Assembly: GCA_023614405.1 (NCBI GenBank)
Contig: CM042693.1
Span: 153,466,731 to 153,530,730, forward strand
Direction: 5' to 3'
Length of the DNA stretch: 64,000 bases
Source of the DNA: Avena insularis
Lineage: Eukaryota; Streptophyta; Magnoliopsida; Poales; Poaceae
Of the stretch, positions 32,972 through 46,100 are shown piece after piece. How positions within the stretch are numbered: the stretch's first letter is position 1; each line of letters begins with the position of its first letter. The translations under genes and the position numbers were made by a program. The notes beneath the pieces were generated by a model. It did no database searches, was not told the origin of the DNA, and saw nothing but the letters and a program-made list of their open reading frames with translations.

Positions 32972-35080
32972 TGTTGGAGATATGCCCAAGAGGCAATAAT
33001 AAAAGTAGTTATTATTATATCTTTGTGTTTATGATAAATGTTTACGTTCATGCTATAATTGTATTAACCGGAAACATTAATACCTATGTGATTTGTAAAC
33101 TTGTAAGAGTCCCTAGTAAAGCGTCTTTGTAATACTAGCTTGTTGATTAATACTCCCTCTGTTAGGGATTACAAGGCCCATGCGACATTTTGTTAGGATT
33201 AAGAAAGTCAATAACTACCTCTCTTAATTACTTCATGTACCAATAGTTACACATGCATAAGAGTAGATAAAGAAAAATAAGAACATGCATTGGAGAAGAG
33301 AGACTAATAAATGGAAGAGGACTTACAATTTCTAACATTTTTAAAAAGCTCTCGGGCCTTATAATCCCTAACGGAGGGAGTAGATTATTATGGTTTCCTA
33401 ATCATGAACATTGGATGTTGTTAATAACAAGATTATATCATTAGGAGAATGATGTGATGGACATACTCCTAGAGTTAAGCGTAGCATAAAGTAAGTCATT
33501 TCAATAATTCGTCTGCTATAAGCTTTCAGATGCATAGTAACCTAAATCCTTTGACCATGAGATTGTGTTAATCACCAACACCGGATGGATGCTTTGATGA
33601 CATCAAGCACCACTTCATAACTAGGTGGTTATAAAGGTGGCATTGAATATTCGAAACGTGTGTGTTGAGGCACATGGATCAAGAGTGGGATTTTTCCATC
33701 CATATGACAGATAGATATACTCTGGGCCCTCTCGGTACAATGTCATCCAATTGGCTTGCAAGCATGTGATTGGCTCACAAGGGATCACACATCACAGGAA
33801 CGAGTAAAGAGTACTTATCGGTAACGAGGCTGAACTAGGTATGCAGAGATACCGACGATCAAACCTCGGATAAGTAAAATATCGCGAGACAAAGGGAAAT
33901 TGGTATCGTATGTAAATGGTTCATTCAATCACAAAGTAATTGTATAAATATGTGGGAGCCATATGAATTTCTAGATTCCTCTATTGGTTATTGATCGGAG
34001 AAGATTCTCGATCATGTCTGCATAATTCACGAACCATAGGGAGACACACTTAAGGATTCAATGTTGTTTAGTAGATATGGAAAGTAAGTAAAGAGACCGA
34101 ATGTTGTTCGGAGTCTCAGATTGGATCCAGGATATCACGAGGAGATCCGGAATGGTCCGGAGAATAAGATTCATATAAGGAAAGTCCAATTCCGGAGTTC
34201 GGGAATGGTTTTGGTGTTTTCACCGGAATGTTCTAGTAGGGTCTAGAAGGTCCATCACTCCGGAGTGGGAAGGGTACACGGATGTGTCATGAAAAAGTGG
34301 AATGGTTGCATCATGTACTAGGCCACTTGGTTGGGCAATGGGAAGAGGGAAATCAAACTCTAGTTTGAAAGTCAAACGCCAATTTGAAAAAGTCAAATCC
34401 CAACATGGTTGCCTAGTGGAGGGAGGGAAGGAATCCTACCTAAGGGAGGATTCCTCCCTATCCTTGCTGCCGGCCCAAGTGGAGGAGTTGGGGGAGGACT
34501 CCCCTCCCCCCAACCGCCTCTCCCACCTATATAAGGAGGGGTAGGGTGCCCCCTACCCCTCACCTCAAACCCTAGCTTGGCCGCCCTAGGGATCTTCCCA
34601 AGTTGCTGCCGCCTAGGCCCTCTCTAGCCGCTGGCCACCTCTAAACCTCGACCCTATAAACCCTAGATTGTTGAGGCCCATTTCTACTGCACCATTCCCG
34701 CTCTAGCTTAGGCAAAGCCTGGCGAGATTTCCCCTCTACTTCCGACACCACGTCATCGTGCTGCTGGAATCGCGAGGAGAGATTTACAACCTCCGTTGCC
34801 TGCTGGAACAAGGGAGAGGAAGGTCTTCAGCGAGTACCGAACATGTGAACGACTACGGGAGCTCTACCAGAACACGGTGCCGGAAGGATCGTCTACGTTA
34901 TCTTGAGGTCGGCAAGTGAACGACTACATCACCCACAAGAATCCGATCTCGTTAACCACTTTGGAATCTTCGAGGGTGAGTACTCTATCGACTCGTTGCT
35001 ACAATCTAGTAGATAGATCTTGGCTTGTGTGTGTTCGTGCGATAGAATTTTTTTTGTTTTCCATTCTACAAACCCCTACA
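32972..35080 (+). repeat. 3' LTR of the Angela copia, carrying a MITE
   Basis: 2109 bp, starting TGTTGGAGATATGCCC. Removing the 228 bp MITE and its duplicated TA gives about 1879 bp, matching the 5' LTR. A TATA box CTATATAAGG lies at 34527-34536. Confidence 0.92.
33153..33380. mobile_element. Stowaway (Tc1/mariner) MITE
   Basis: 228 bp with terminal inverted repeats CTCCCTCTGTTAGGGATTA and TAATCCCTAACGGAGGGAG, flanked by the dinucleotide TA on both sides (33151-33152, 33381-33382). The equivalent site in the 5' LTR is empty. It has no coding capacity. Confidence 0.93.
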
Positions 35081-35336
35081 TCTTCTTGCTAGTCCTACCA
35101 ACTTTCTTGTCATATTTGGGTGATGTCATTGTAGGCCCATTCATTTTTTCCATACTCTAGGATCACTCCATGGAATTATCACATGGTTGTAAGCAGCTTT
35201 GAATGCATCAATGCTATAACACTTGTGCACAACTGATTTTGGCTTGATCCTCTCATGCCTGAAAGCATCACATGCATGTCTACATGGAATTCCAGAGAGC
35301 TTCCACTGCCTACATAAGCACTCCATTCTATCTATT
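35081..35336 (-). pseudogene. MULE transposase, SWIM zinc-finger segment
   Basis: The segment trapped between the two retrotransposon insertions. It reads RMECLCRQWKLSGIPCRH, the SWIM finger CxCx(n)CxH common to MuDR-type transposases, then DAFRHERIKPKSVVHKCYS and WSDPRVWKKMNGP. It is open throughout. On the right it joins in frame to 59336 when the gypsy element and one CTATT copy are removed. On the left it continues at 5251 across the Angela. This segment is what proves that both retrotransposons hit the same gene. Confidence 0.9.
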
Positions 35337-38207
35337 TGATGCGGCGCAGATCACTGTAGAGCTTCGCTGGGAAACCCCAAGAGGAAGGTATGATGAGCAC
35401 AGCGGTAAGTCTTCCCTCAGTATGAAACCAAGGTTATCGAATCAGTAGGAGGAAGGAAATGACCCCAAGGTGTTGCTAACAACTTGGAAACCTACACAAC
35501 AAAAACTCAAGACTTTGCCCCAACTAACAGTGAGGTTGTCAATCTCACCGGTTTGCTGAAAACAAAGGATTAAACATATGGTGTGGAAGGTAACAGTAGC
35601 TTGCAGAAAGTAAACAGTAATAGTGGAAGATGTATCAATGTTAAAGATTGGACTGGGGTCCATAGTTCACTAGAGGTGTTCTCCTTAAGATAAATAACAT
35701 AACATGTCGGGTAAACAAATTACAGTGGGGCAATTGACAGGACAGAGCAAGGCATAACAATGAAATACTAGACATTCATGATCCTATGAGATTTGATTGG
35801 GCATTACAACAATATACATAAACTACCATCCAACTGCATCTATGACTAGTAATCTACCTTCTGGTTATCATCCGAACCCCCTCCAGTATTAAGTTGCAAG
35901 CAACAGATAACTGCTTTAAGCAATGTGTGTAAAGGAAACAATACAATTGTTCCATGAACAAGAGATTGTAGTTTTCTCCCTAGTAGCAACAACACATCTA
36001 CAACCTTAGAGATTTCTGTCACTTCCCCAGATTCAATAGAGGCATGAACCCACTATCAACCATAAATAATCCCTCTTTGAGTCACTAACATCTACTTGGC
36101 CAAGATAGCTACTAGAAACGAAGAGAATGCAAGATCTCAAACAACACAGACATGCTAGAATCAATAAGATAGAATCATTAATCAATCTGACATAGTAATC
36201 TCAATATCCATCGGATCCTCGCAAACACAACATGCATGATTACAAATAGATGATCTTGATCATGAATGGAGCTCACAAGATCTAAACATGGTAGCACAAA
36301 GGATGAGAAACAACCATCTAGCTACTGTATGGACCCATAGTCCAATGTAGAACTACTCATGGATCATACCGGAGGCTAACATGATGATGAAGAAGGCCTC
36401 CGAGATGATCTCTCCCCTCCAGCAGGGTGTCGTGAAGAGCTTCAGATCCCCCCGATCTAGGAACGGTGGTGGTGGCAGCTACGGACTTTTTCATGGAGAT
36501 CTGATCGAGTGCTTAGGGTTTTGGTATCGGGGTGATTATATAGGCGAAGGGGGAGACCGAGGGGGTGCCCGAAGTGGCCACACCCCCTAGGCGCGGTCTG
36601 GCCCGCGTGGCCAGTGGGTGTGGGCCCCTCGTGCAAGGATACGGGTAGGCTACACTGGCGCAAATCAAAATTTTCTACCACGTATACCAGGATTACTGTT
36701 GTCATAGATCACAGGATTACCACTAGACGCACAGTTGCGGAATTGATGAAGCACATCGAGGCAGTGCAGACGTTCACGTCTCCTCCTTGTCCTTGTCCCA
36801 CGAGCAGCTCCCCTTGAGCGGCTCGTCCAAGCGCTACAGATGCAGCGCCTCCGAGGTATCCACACGTATATGGTGAAAGCGTCAGAGGCCGGACTGCTAG
36901 GTCCGCACGTGCAACACAGGCGTGAGGAGTGGCAACTGGGTGGAATGGTCTAAGGTATAACCTTGGTCATGTCTCCCCACCCTCTCTTATATAGGCGTCC
37001 CTAGTGGGCTTCTACATTAGCATCCCATTAGTAGCCTAAGCCTGGTCTAATTCGGATCCAATCCTCATTAGGCTTCCAGACTCTTAAGTGTGTGACCCTA
37101 TAGGTTCATATGCGTATAGACATGACACGAATACACTTATTTTGTCAATAGTTGGTAGAGGCCTCTAGCAAGACGTGCCAACTCCTAAACGCATACAAAG
37201 ATCATATCGGACGAACCATCACAAGGTTTAGTACATGTATTTCCCTTTGCCTCACGATATTTGATCTAGCTCCAAGCTGACCTCTCTTTCTCGATATTGT
37301 GATTCGGAATCCCTTTACTAGGTTAACTCTTAACCATATGTATCACGGCCATGCATTTTTGGATCCGATCACTCGAGGGGCCCAGAGATATCTATCTCAA
37401 GTAGAGAGGGGCAAATCCCATCTTAATTGACCATGCCTTGCAACATGCTTCAGGACAAACCCGAAAGCTACCTTTATAACTACCCTATTACGATGCAGCG
37501 TTTCATAGCCCCAAAGTAGGTCGATCCACATCTCAAGTACATGCGACAATCTTAGGTCTAAGGACAAAACGTACACGATGTGTAGAGAGAGAGTTGCAAC
37601 TAATTGCCAATCTCAAGTTGGGTCAGTCCAACCCCATGTTCATAACATGTGTCCACATCATTGGTTTGACATCTCCATGTCTATGACTTGTGAAACATAG
37701 TCATCAACCAATCGATGTGCTAGTCTAATATTCACATGTGTCCTCACATGAACTCCGACTAGGGACAACTATTAAATAACCATACAAGTAAAGAGTTTCA
37801 CAAACAATTCACATAATTGCCAATCAATACAAGTTGCCTGATATGGATATTCAAGGAACATTACAATAACTCATGGATACATATGAAATATAATCATCTC
37901 TATGATTTCCTCTAGGGCATATTTCCTTCACCTCGTGGCCCTCCTCCATCTCGTCTTCTGGCACCGTGTTCTCCTCGGTGAAATATTGACTTTGGCTTTC
38001 GTCCCATCCAGTTCCGAGAATATTTATTTTCTGGCTTTTCTGGAACCAAAAACAGCAGAAAATAGGCAACTGGCATCGTGGCATCTTGTTAATAGGTTAG
38101 TCCCAGAAAATGTATAAAAATACATCAAAGTGTAGACAAAGCAAAGAAAAATGGATACTAGACAAGCACGGAACATCACAAATTATAGATACGTTTACGA
38201 TGTATCA
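35337..38207 (-). repeat. 3' LTR of the gag-protease gypsy, interrupted by a solo LTR
   Basis: 2871 bp, or about 1567 without the insertion, equal to the 5' LTR. A minus-strand TATA box (CTATATAATC) lies at 36533-36542. Ends are TGATACATCG... (minus start) and ...CGCATCA. Confidence 0.9.
36632..37930 (-). mobile_element. copia solo LTR
   Basis: 1299 bp from TGAAGGAAATATGCCCTAG (minus start) to ATCCTTGCA, flanked by a perfect duplication CCTCG (36627-36631, 37931-37935). The matching LTR at 57764-59330 is empty at this site. No internal sequence remains, the classic product of recombination between two LTRs. The start sequence places it in the Angela/BARE copia group, but it differs from both LTR types elsewhere in the window. 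Confidence 0.93.
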
Positions 38208-40970
38208 AGCATCCCCAAGCTTAACTCATGCTCGTCCTCAAGTAGGTAAGTGATAAAAAGAATAATTTTTGAGGTGACATGCACCATCACAATCAAGATC
38301 AAACCATTTGAAAGCATTGAAAGCTGGGATCAAAGTACTCTAAATATGAGCACGAAAGATGAAGTTCTAACAATAAGACATAGTAACTATGCTGCAACAT
38401 GAAAGGATACAAACAAAGATTCATGAATAACAATGCATTGAAAGACGTTTGTTTGTTTCACATATAGAGAACATAGCATAGTGGCATTCATCTTGTCCCT
38501 CATGGACTAGCAAAACATAAATGCATAGGACACCTTCAAAGTTCATAAGGGTGACTAGATACAAATAGTTCATGAACAAGCAATATCAACAATATGAATC
38601 AATCAATAAGTTTTGGGACAATGCACATAGAACTAAGAATGGCAACTATGCTCTCTTAATTGGTGCCTAAGGATAGAAGGTGGAGACTCAATATAAAAGT
38701 GTAAGAAAGGCCCTTCAAAGGGAAGCAGGGATTTCAAGTTTCATAAAGAGCTTCCCAAAATTATGGTACTTGTTAGCTTTCAGCTCTCATTGCCCCTATC
38801 ATAAGCATCTTGAAGTGATTAAGGTTAAAGTGAACAAAATATGGATAATATGCTTGACAAAGTATAAGTTGGCAATATCATGTCCCTTGAGTACGAGGGC
38901 CGCTCCTCATGCTACTCAACTTTAGTTACCGGTAAGTTCTTATCATCGTAAGTACATGTGTATCATAGAGAACCGCCAACGGGGTACCCCTTGCCCCATG
39001 ATACATGAGCTATCCCATATCAAAATGACAAGGCAAGTAGACAATGAGCATCTCAGCAATCTTCTTATTTACCATGGGAAAATGGTGCTTTTTTCTTTCT
39101 TTCCTCTTTTCTCATGTCTTTTTTTCTTTTTCTCAATCTCTCTTTTTTATAAGAACAATGCTTCATAGATTGCTCACTACGGTGATGCTGCAAGTTTCCA
39201 CCATGATTAGGCATGGCTTAGGCTAGTGTCCCAGGCATTTCTCTAACACATATACATAACTCCATGGATTTACAAGCTCCCCTTTTATTTCACACCGACG
39301 ACATCCATAAACAAAAGAGAATGATATCAACTGGGTAGATATTTACAGGTGTTGAAAGCGTTCCCCGTGACAGCACGACTCTGCTAATTCCCAACTTATA
39401 AGTGCAAGCATATACAACATAGATGACACAATGGTTCAAGTTTATTAGGGGCAAGAAAAATAAAGTGTGCCATCAAGTTTGTGAGAGCTTTAATCACTAA
39501 CTTTCACATAACAAGTTTAATTTGGAAGATAGATAAAACAAGAATATACTTGGAATGGTGTAACACACCATACATAGGAATTTATAGTGGACACTTTGGA
39601 ATAACTTGGTTTCTTGGGAGTTGGATGCATGAGTAGAGCTTACTCAATACAAGTGTAGGCTAGCAAAAGACTGGGAGCGACCAACTAAGAGAGAAATAAT
39701 GGCCATAATCATGCAGAGCGACAAAACATTACTAATCAAAGCATAAAATGGTACCACAAGTCAAAAACTAAATGATCATAGAGGCTAAGGTGACTGGTTC
39801 ATAGTCATAACATGGTGTGAGCATGTGCCAAGTTAACGCAAACAAAGCATCAAAAGAGAATACCACAATACTATGCTTTTGTATACTAAAACAACGCATG
39901 ATTCTTTCAAGGCACATTAAGCAATCTCAATTGTTTGGAACAAGTCATGCTACAACAATAATCACTAAGCATAAGTTCAAAACAAAATCTAGCATGACAT
40001 GATAAAGTCTAGGCCACAGTCAAAGCAAGCTCCCTTTTGTACTACTAAAGCAAGAACTTCCTACTCCTTTCCAACACCAATCAACTTATTTAAAACAACA
40101 CAGCGAAAGCGGGCGTCCAACTACTTTATTCAAGCAAACTAAGCAAACAAAAACCAAAAACGAAAACTAAGACGCTCCAAGAATAACACAATAGTGCATG
40201 AAACAATAAAAACGAAGTGTCTAGAAAGACCTGAGGTTTTTATTGATGAAGAAGGGGATGCCTTGGGCATACCCAAGCTTTGATGCTTGTACCTCTTGAC
40301 TATTTCTTGGGGTGACACGGGGTGGAATCCCCAAGCTTGATCTTTTGTCCATTCTTCATCTCATTACATCATTCTTTTCTTACACCTGAAAATTTGCCTT
40401 CATACGAAACTTCACACAATCTTCATTAGCAACATTAGTACATTCAAAATATAATAGACCTTTGGGGTTTAGTTTCAAAACAGAAAAACTTTCATTAAAG
40501 ACACAATCTACTGTAGCAGTTCCCTAAAAAAGCTCAATTTCCCAAAGAGAACTCAAAAAGAAATCAATAAAGAGGCAAATGCAAATAATGGCAGAAATCT
40601 GTTAAAACAGACCAGCAGGTGAAAACCTATTTTTTCGAAGACCTTACGTTGCTCAAATCAAAAAGTGTTGAACTAAAGAAAGTTAGCTAACAACATGGGG
40701 GATTCATTCAAAAAATTACATCTCAATCCGACATACAGAGATTTTTCAAGAATTTTTACAATGGAGCACAAAAATCTGTTTCGGGACAGCAACTCCCCAA
40801 ATCTTACTTCCCTCTCATTAGAGGTTATTCTTGGCACCAAAAATCAAATAAAAAGGATAAGGATAGGTTATTACATCAGTAATAACTTCCAAGACTCAAT
40901 AAAACTATTGGGTTATCTCCCAAGAAGTGCTTTTCTTTAATGCCTTTAAGTTAGGCACAAGAAGCAAGAA
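38208..40970 (-). other. non-coding 3' internal region of the gag-protease gypsy
   Basis: 2.8 kb between the protease stop and the 3' LTR, without any long frame. About 38510-40000 aligns in order with 12150-13640 of the other pol-less gypsy. Shared words include CTCATTGCCCCTATCATA, GTGATGCTGCAAGTT, TTGAAAGCGTTCCCCGTGAC and AAAGTGTGCCATCAAGTT. Purine-rich motifs related to AAGCTTGGGGA lie near 40255-40345. Confidence 0.7.
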
Positions 40971-42980
40971 TCAAGTATTTTCAAATGAAGAATCATTGAC
41001 ATCAAATTTTGCTTTAAAAGGAGGAGCAAAAGATAACTTATCTCTCCTCATATGGAAGTGTTCAATACCTTTCTTAAATGGAAATTGATATTTAATGGTG
41101 CCTTCTTTCATATTAATGATGGCACCAACAGTTCTAAGAAAAGGTCTTCCCAAAGTAACAGGACAAGAAGCATTGCATTCAACATCCAAAACATAGAAAT
41201 TAACAGGGACATAAGCATTGTTAACCATAATAAAAACATCATTAACACTCCCTATGAGTTTCTTTTTAGCATCATTATCAAGTGGGACATCCAAATAGCA
41301 ATCTTCCAAAGGTGGCAAATCAAGCATTTCATAAGTCTTTCTAGACATAATAGAGACACTAGAACCAAGGTCACATGAAGCTTTGAGATCAAAGTCATTC
41401 ACTTGCATATTAATGATGGGTCCCCAACTATCTTCTACTTTCCTAGGAATAGAAGCTTTGTGTTTTAATTTTTCTTCCTTAATTTTAATGAGAGCATCTG
41501 TGATGTGTTTTCTGAAAGCCATATTCATATCACTAGCATTAGGACTTCTAGCAAGCTTTTGTAAGAACATAATCACTTCAGAGACATTGCAACCATCAAG
41601 ATCAAAATCAAACTTAGAATCACAGGTAGTAGACTTATTGGGTTTAGGCATTGTTATAGGAGGAATGGGGGATTCTTGTGGTTTGCTAGCGTTATCATTG
41701 GTGGTAGTAATAGTACAAATACTATTGTTTCTAGCTATTTATTCTTATATTTCCCACTTAGCATGCAATTTAGCTAACAATCTAACGTTTTCATCAATAG
41801 TAACTTGTATGGCATGAGTAGCAGCAAAGGTACTTTCCAGGGTTTCAGGTTTAGCAGCCATTTTATTAATCAAAGAGGACCGTGCTTCAGACAAAGATGA
41901 AATGTTTTTCTCAACATTCAAAAGCTTTTCCTCCACAGTCTTGTTGAAAGTAGTTTGTTTACTAATAAAGACTTTAAGCATGAATTCAAGTTTAGAGGGG
42001 GCACTTCTAGTATTTTTGTAGGAATTTCCATAAGTATTACCATTATTAGGAGGATAAGGCCTACAATTATTATTACCAAAATTATTTATATAGGCATTGT
42101 TTTTGAAATTGTTGTTTCTAATGAAGTTCACATCAACTTGCTCTTCTTGAGCAACCAAAGAGGCTAAGGGAACATTATTTGGATCAACATGAGCTTTTCC
42201 ATTAACAAGCATAGCCATGATAACATCAACTTTATTACTCAAAGAGGAGGTTTCTTCAACAGAATTTACCTTCTTACCATGTGAAGCTCTCTCAGTGTGC
42301 CATTCAGAATAATTAACCATCATATTATCAAGGAGATTTGTTGCAGCACCCAAAGTAATGGTCATAAAGGTACCTCCAGCAGCTGAATCCAACAGATTTC
42401 TTGAAGAGAAGTTTAACCCTGCATAAAAGGTTTGGATAATCATCCAAACAGTCAGTCCATGAGTGGGACAATTCTTTACCAAATATTTCATTCTTTCCCA
42501 AGCTTGAGCAACATGTTCAATATCAAGTTGTTTAAATTTCATTATTTCACTTCTCATAGATATAATCTTAGCATGAGGATAGTATTTTTCAGTAAAAGCA
42601 TCTTTGCACTTAATCCAAGAATCAATACTATTTCTAGGCAAGGATAGCAACCATTCTTTAGCTTTTCCTCTCAAGGAGAAAGGAAACAATTTGAGATTAA
42701 TAATATCTCCATCTACATCCTTATATTTTTACATCTCACAAAGTTTAACAAAGTTATTGAGGTGGGCAGCAGCATCATCAGAACTAGCACCATAAAATTG
42801 CTCTTTCATCACAACATTCAACAAAGCAGGCTTAATTTCATAAAAGATACCATCAGGAGCAGGTGGAGCAATAGGTGTACTTAGGAAATCATTGTTTTTT
42901 GTGCTAGTGAAGTCACACAACTTGGTGTTCTTAGCAGAATTCATTTTTTCAAAGGTGGAGCAAGCCAACAACAGCAGCAA
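40971..42980 (-). pseudogene. Athila-like gag-protease, one frame with three stops
   Basis: All parts share one frame. The gag N-terminus at 42729-42980 (NVVMKEQFYGASSDDAAAHL) is followed by a stop. The gag core at 41745-42689 (FPFSLRGKAKEWLLSLPR, AWERMKYLVKNCPTHGL, ETFYAGL-like) and an Asn-rich region (NNFGNNNCRPYPPNNGN) then a coiled coil come next. Two stops follow near 41720-41745. The protease region at 40971-41651 contains FDLKASCDLGSSVSIMS, where DLGSS is the active-site form usual for Athila proteases, and GRPFLRTVGAIINM, the second retropepsin motif. The lack of frameshifts and only three nonsense changes suggest moderate age. Confidence 0.88.
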
Positions 42981-43148
42981 CTAGAGTAGAAACTAATTTT
43001 TTGTGTTTTTGATAAGAAAATCAAACCAAACGAAACTATTTTTTGTAATTTTTTATAAAAAGAAGCAAGCAAAACAAGGCAAAAGAAACTAAGCAAAACA
43101 AAAACAAAGTAAAGATAATGGTTGTGAATGACTCCCCTAGTGAAGCCG

Positions 43149-46100
43149 TGTAACTACCTCGGTGAATTACGCTCCTAGTTACAAGCCTGGATGAGCGATA
43201 ATGGTTGAAATAGTACGGTGGGGCCCAAATGCCACTCACAGGTAGACCTTTCGGCCGTCCCAACCATTTCCAAACATCGGGACAAGAAGGCGGCGTGTCG
43301 CGGCGAAGGATCAACTACATACACAAATGAGTATGTATGCAAGCCACCATACAATGGTTCTCGAGTCATTCCATCTAAAAAGAAAGGAAATATTACGCCA
43401 TACGGCAAGATCCAAATATCCTAGATAGATATAATAGTTTAGGATATCTCCTCATACATCAAACATCGAGTATCAAGCGGAGCGGAAAACAAGATCCGAG
43501 TGCGGATAAGAAGCAAATCGGCATAAGATGCCCCATAAATAAACACATCCGCCCACAGATCTCACGGATCCCGTTCGGAATCTCTACACCGAATGATCGT
43601 TGTCGACATCGTCCGTCTCCTCCACCAGATCCATCTTGCGAGTTTACCTGTTCATCTGAATCAAACAATTTATCATGTGAGACCCTAGGGGTACTCAGCA
43701 AGTCTTTATGCCTCTAAAGGGGACACAACCTGGGGTGACACAATTGCAGCAAAAGATAAACCTTAACAATTCTATAGATACTCGCTAACCATCCGCCTAA
43801 CCAGAGATAGACGAATGTCCGTGAATTAATAACAACAGTTATAGATAATATAACAGATCCATCCTCCTCGCCATCGCTTACGCGAGGAAGCGAACAACCC
43901 TCCCCCATCCGTTGGCAGTTTTATTAACCATTCCATGAGTGTTGCACTATTTACTAGTCAGTTACTTAGTCAAATTAAAGGCGGTACTTTAGTTATACTT
44001 GTCTATGATCGAGAAACTGTGCTCCAAGTCGTCCATAACCGCGGACACGGCTTTCAGAAAGTTTTACCCTGCAGGGGTGCACAAATAGCAACACACACTC
44101 GATCAACCTTGGAAAAACCAAATCAAAACCAACGAGGCAGTCACGACAAAGCGATCACAGGATTCAGAAATATTTCAGGGGGCCACCCCATTAAGCTACC
44201 CGCGACGAAGTTGGCCGACTTCGAGACGGACTCAAGGTTTGCGTCAATGGCTGTAAACGACTGGGAACCCAAAAATGTGACTGGGCTTGTCGATACCGCG
44301 AAAACACTCCGCTTCCCTAAACAGTACAGGTGCAGTACTTCGCACAATTTAAATAAAGTAGTAAAGCATGGCATAAGTACAGGATAGTAATAAAGCCCCA
44401 AACTAATTGTGGCTCCAAGAAATAAGAATGAATCAAGCTCTGGCTCAGGGGGGTCCATAAGCCTCCCGGATGTGGATAGCGCGAATATTCAAGGAACAGG
44501 AATCAAGTACTCGGGGTCCTACGGGACACAAGTGAGCCTAAAAAAACCAAATAGCAAATATGGCTCACCGATGCCACTTTCATTAGTTATCCCATTACTA
44601 CTCAGGTTAAGTTGTTTAGGTACCTCGTTATCCATCAGACACTCACATACCCTACACATGCTGTTCTACGACTCGCATGGCTCAAACAACTCCTGTAGTA
44701 ATGGCTCATGGGATGGAGGAACAAGCTTCGGTGGGGTTTAAAAGTAAAGGCTATGCAATACTTGGGATTCAGTTTAATGCAATCGCGACTCAATGATGCA
44801 AGAAAAAGAAAGAGGCAATAGGTACTGTATGTATGCAAGCATGTGGTAGTGCTTGCCTGGTAGCTCAGTTGAAGCAAGGGATGGATCTGAGTAGTGCTCC
44901 TGGGTGTCTTGATATATCCCCTGCTCCGCGTCTATTCGAAGAAGAACCAAACAAACAAGGGCCAACATAAATAAAGTGCACAAGCATATGAATAAAATGC
45001 GACAAGCAAACAATCATGCCATGATGAATGATGCACAATTTGCATGGCAATAAAGTAGCATGGCATGAGTGAGGTGTGGAATACAAGAATAAACCATTTT
45101 ATTGAGTTTTTGCCTCATTTTATCCTCATATTAGTTGTTGTATACTTTATATTTATATGATGCATGCTTCAAAACAATACATGGAATGCATAAACAGAAA
45201 GGTCTCGTCGAGCTAATAATTTTAGACATATTATTTGTTAAATTTGGAGTTATAAAACAAAAGTTATTAATTAATTAAGGTAAAAGGGCATTTTATTGTA
45301 ATTTTAAACAACTTGAAATTGAAAGTGTTCAAAATATAATTTGAAGAGCATATTTGAATTCCTCACATTTTTCTGATTTCAAAACATATATTATTTGTAT
45401 TATTTGGATTTATATTTTAAAAGTTATTTGAAAACAGATTTGAAATTTGAATTTAAATTAATTTGAAAATAAGTTTAAATTAAAACAGAAATACAGAAAC
45501 ATTTTTTTATACTCAGACAGACCCAGCCACAGTCACTGACGGGTGGGGCCAAGGCTGACTAGGACACACGCGTCCAGAAAATACTTTTCGCACCGCGACG
45601 CTTCCTAGCCACAGAGAGTGACAGCTGGGCCCGGCAGACTCGCGGGTCCACGGCGCGCGCAGCCAGCGGGGACGCGACACGTGTGGAATCCGTGGGAGCG
45701 CGGGTTAAGGGCATATATCTACGGGAGTGTTTTTGCAAAACGAGCAGAGAGGCTGACGGTGGGCTCGGTGTACCGCGGGTTTGGCCGAAAAAGATGCAGG
45801 GGGTTTTATGCAAAAAGGCGACGGCAACCTTGTTCTTCTTCTCAATGTCGGCGACAAACGGTGCTCGACAGGCGCTGGGCGCCGCTGGATTCGATCCGGG
45901 GACTGGCGTCTTGAGGCGGCGACCCAGCGCGGTGGTCTGGCGATGTTCTTTGGGAACGGCATGGGCTAGATGAGGTTCCGCGACGGCCGAAGCGACGACG
46001 CCTGCTTTGTCGGTGCACCGAGGGTGCTCGACGGAACGTACGCTACGGCCAGGACACGACGACGATAGCGAGGGTGTCTAGGAGGGTCGGGTGCTCACCA

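Larger units (their letters stand above)
5252..35080 (+). mobile_element. Angela-type copia LTR retrotransposon with nested insertions
   Basis: LTRs at 5252-7124 and 32972-35080 start TGTTGGAGATATGCCC and end ACCCCTATA/ACCCCTACA. A TGGTATCAGAG primer-binding site follows the first, and a purine tract AAGTGGGATAC precedes the second. The flanks TCTTT (5247-5251) and TCTTC (35081-35085) look like a diverged 5 bp duplication. The element interrupts the C-terminal part of the MULE transposase, whose frame resumes on the far side. gag and protease are missing: the leader stops at about 7414 and coding resumes at about 30254 in the pre-integrase zinc-finger region. A SIRE-type copia occupies the space between. 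The LTR sequence and layout match the Angela/BARE group. Confidence 0.9.

Noticed and set aside
44409..44741. 110-codon frame identical at 54368-54700, apparently conserved
   Set aside because: Both copies are LTRs of the same element and became identical by reverse transcription; the frame is antisense to the element and has no known domain.
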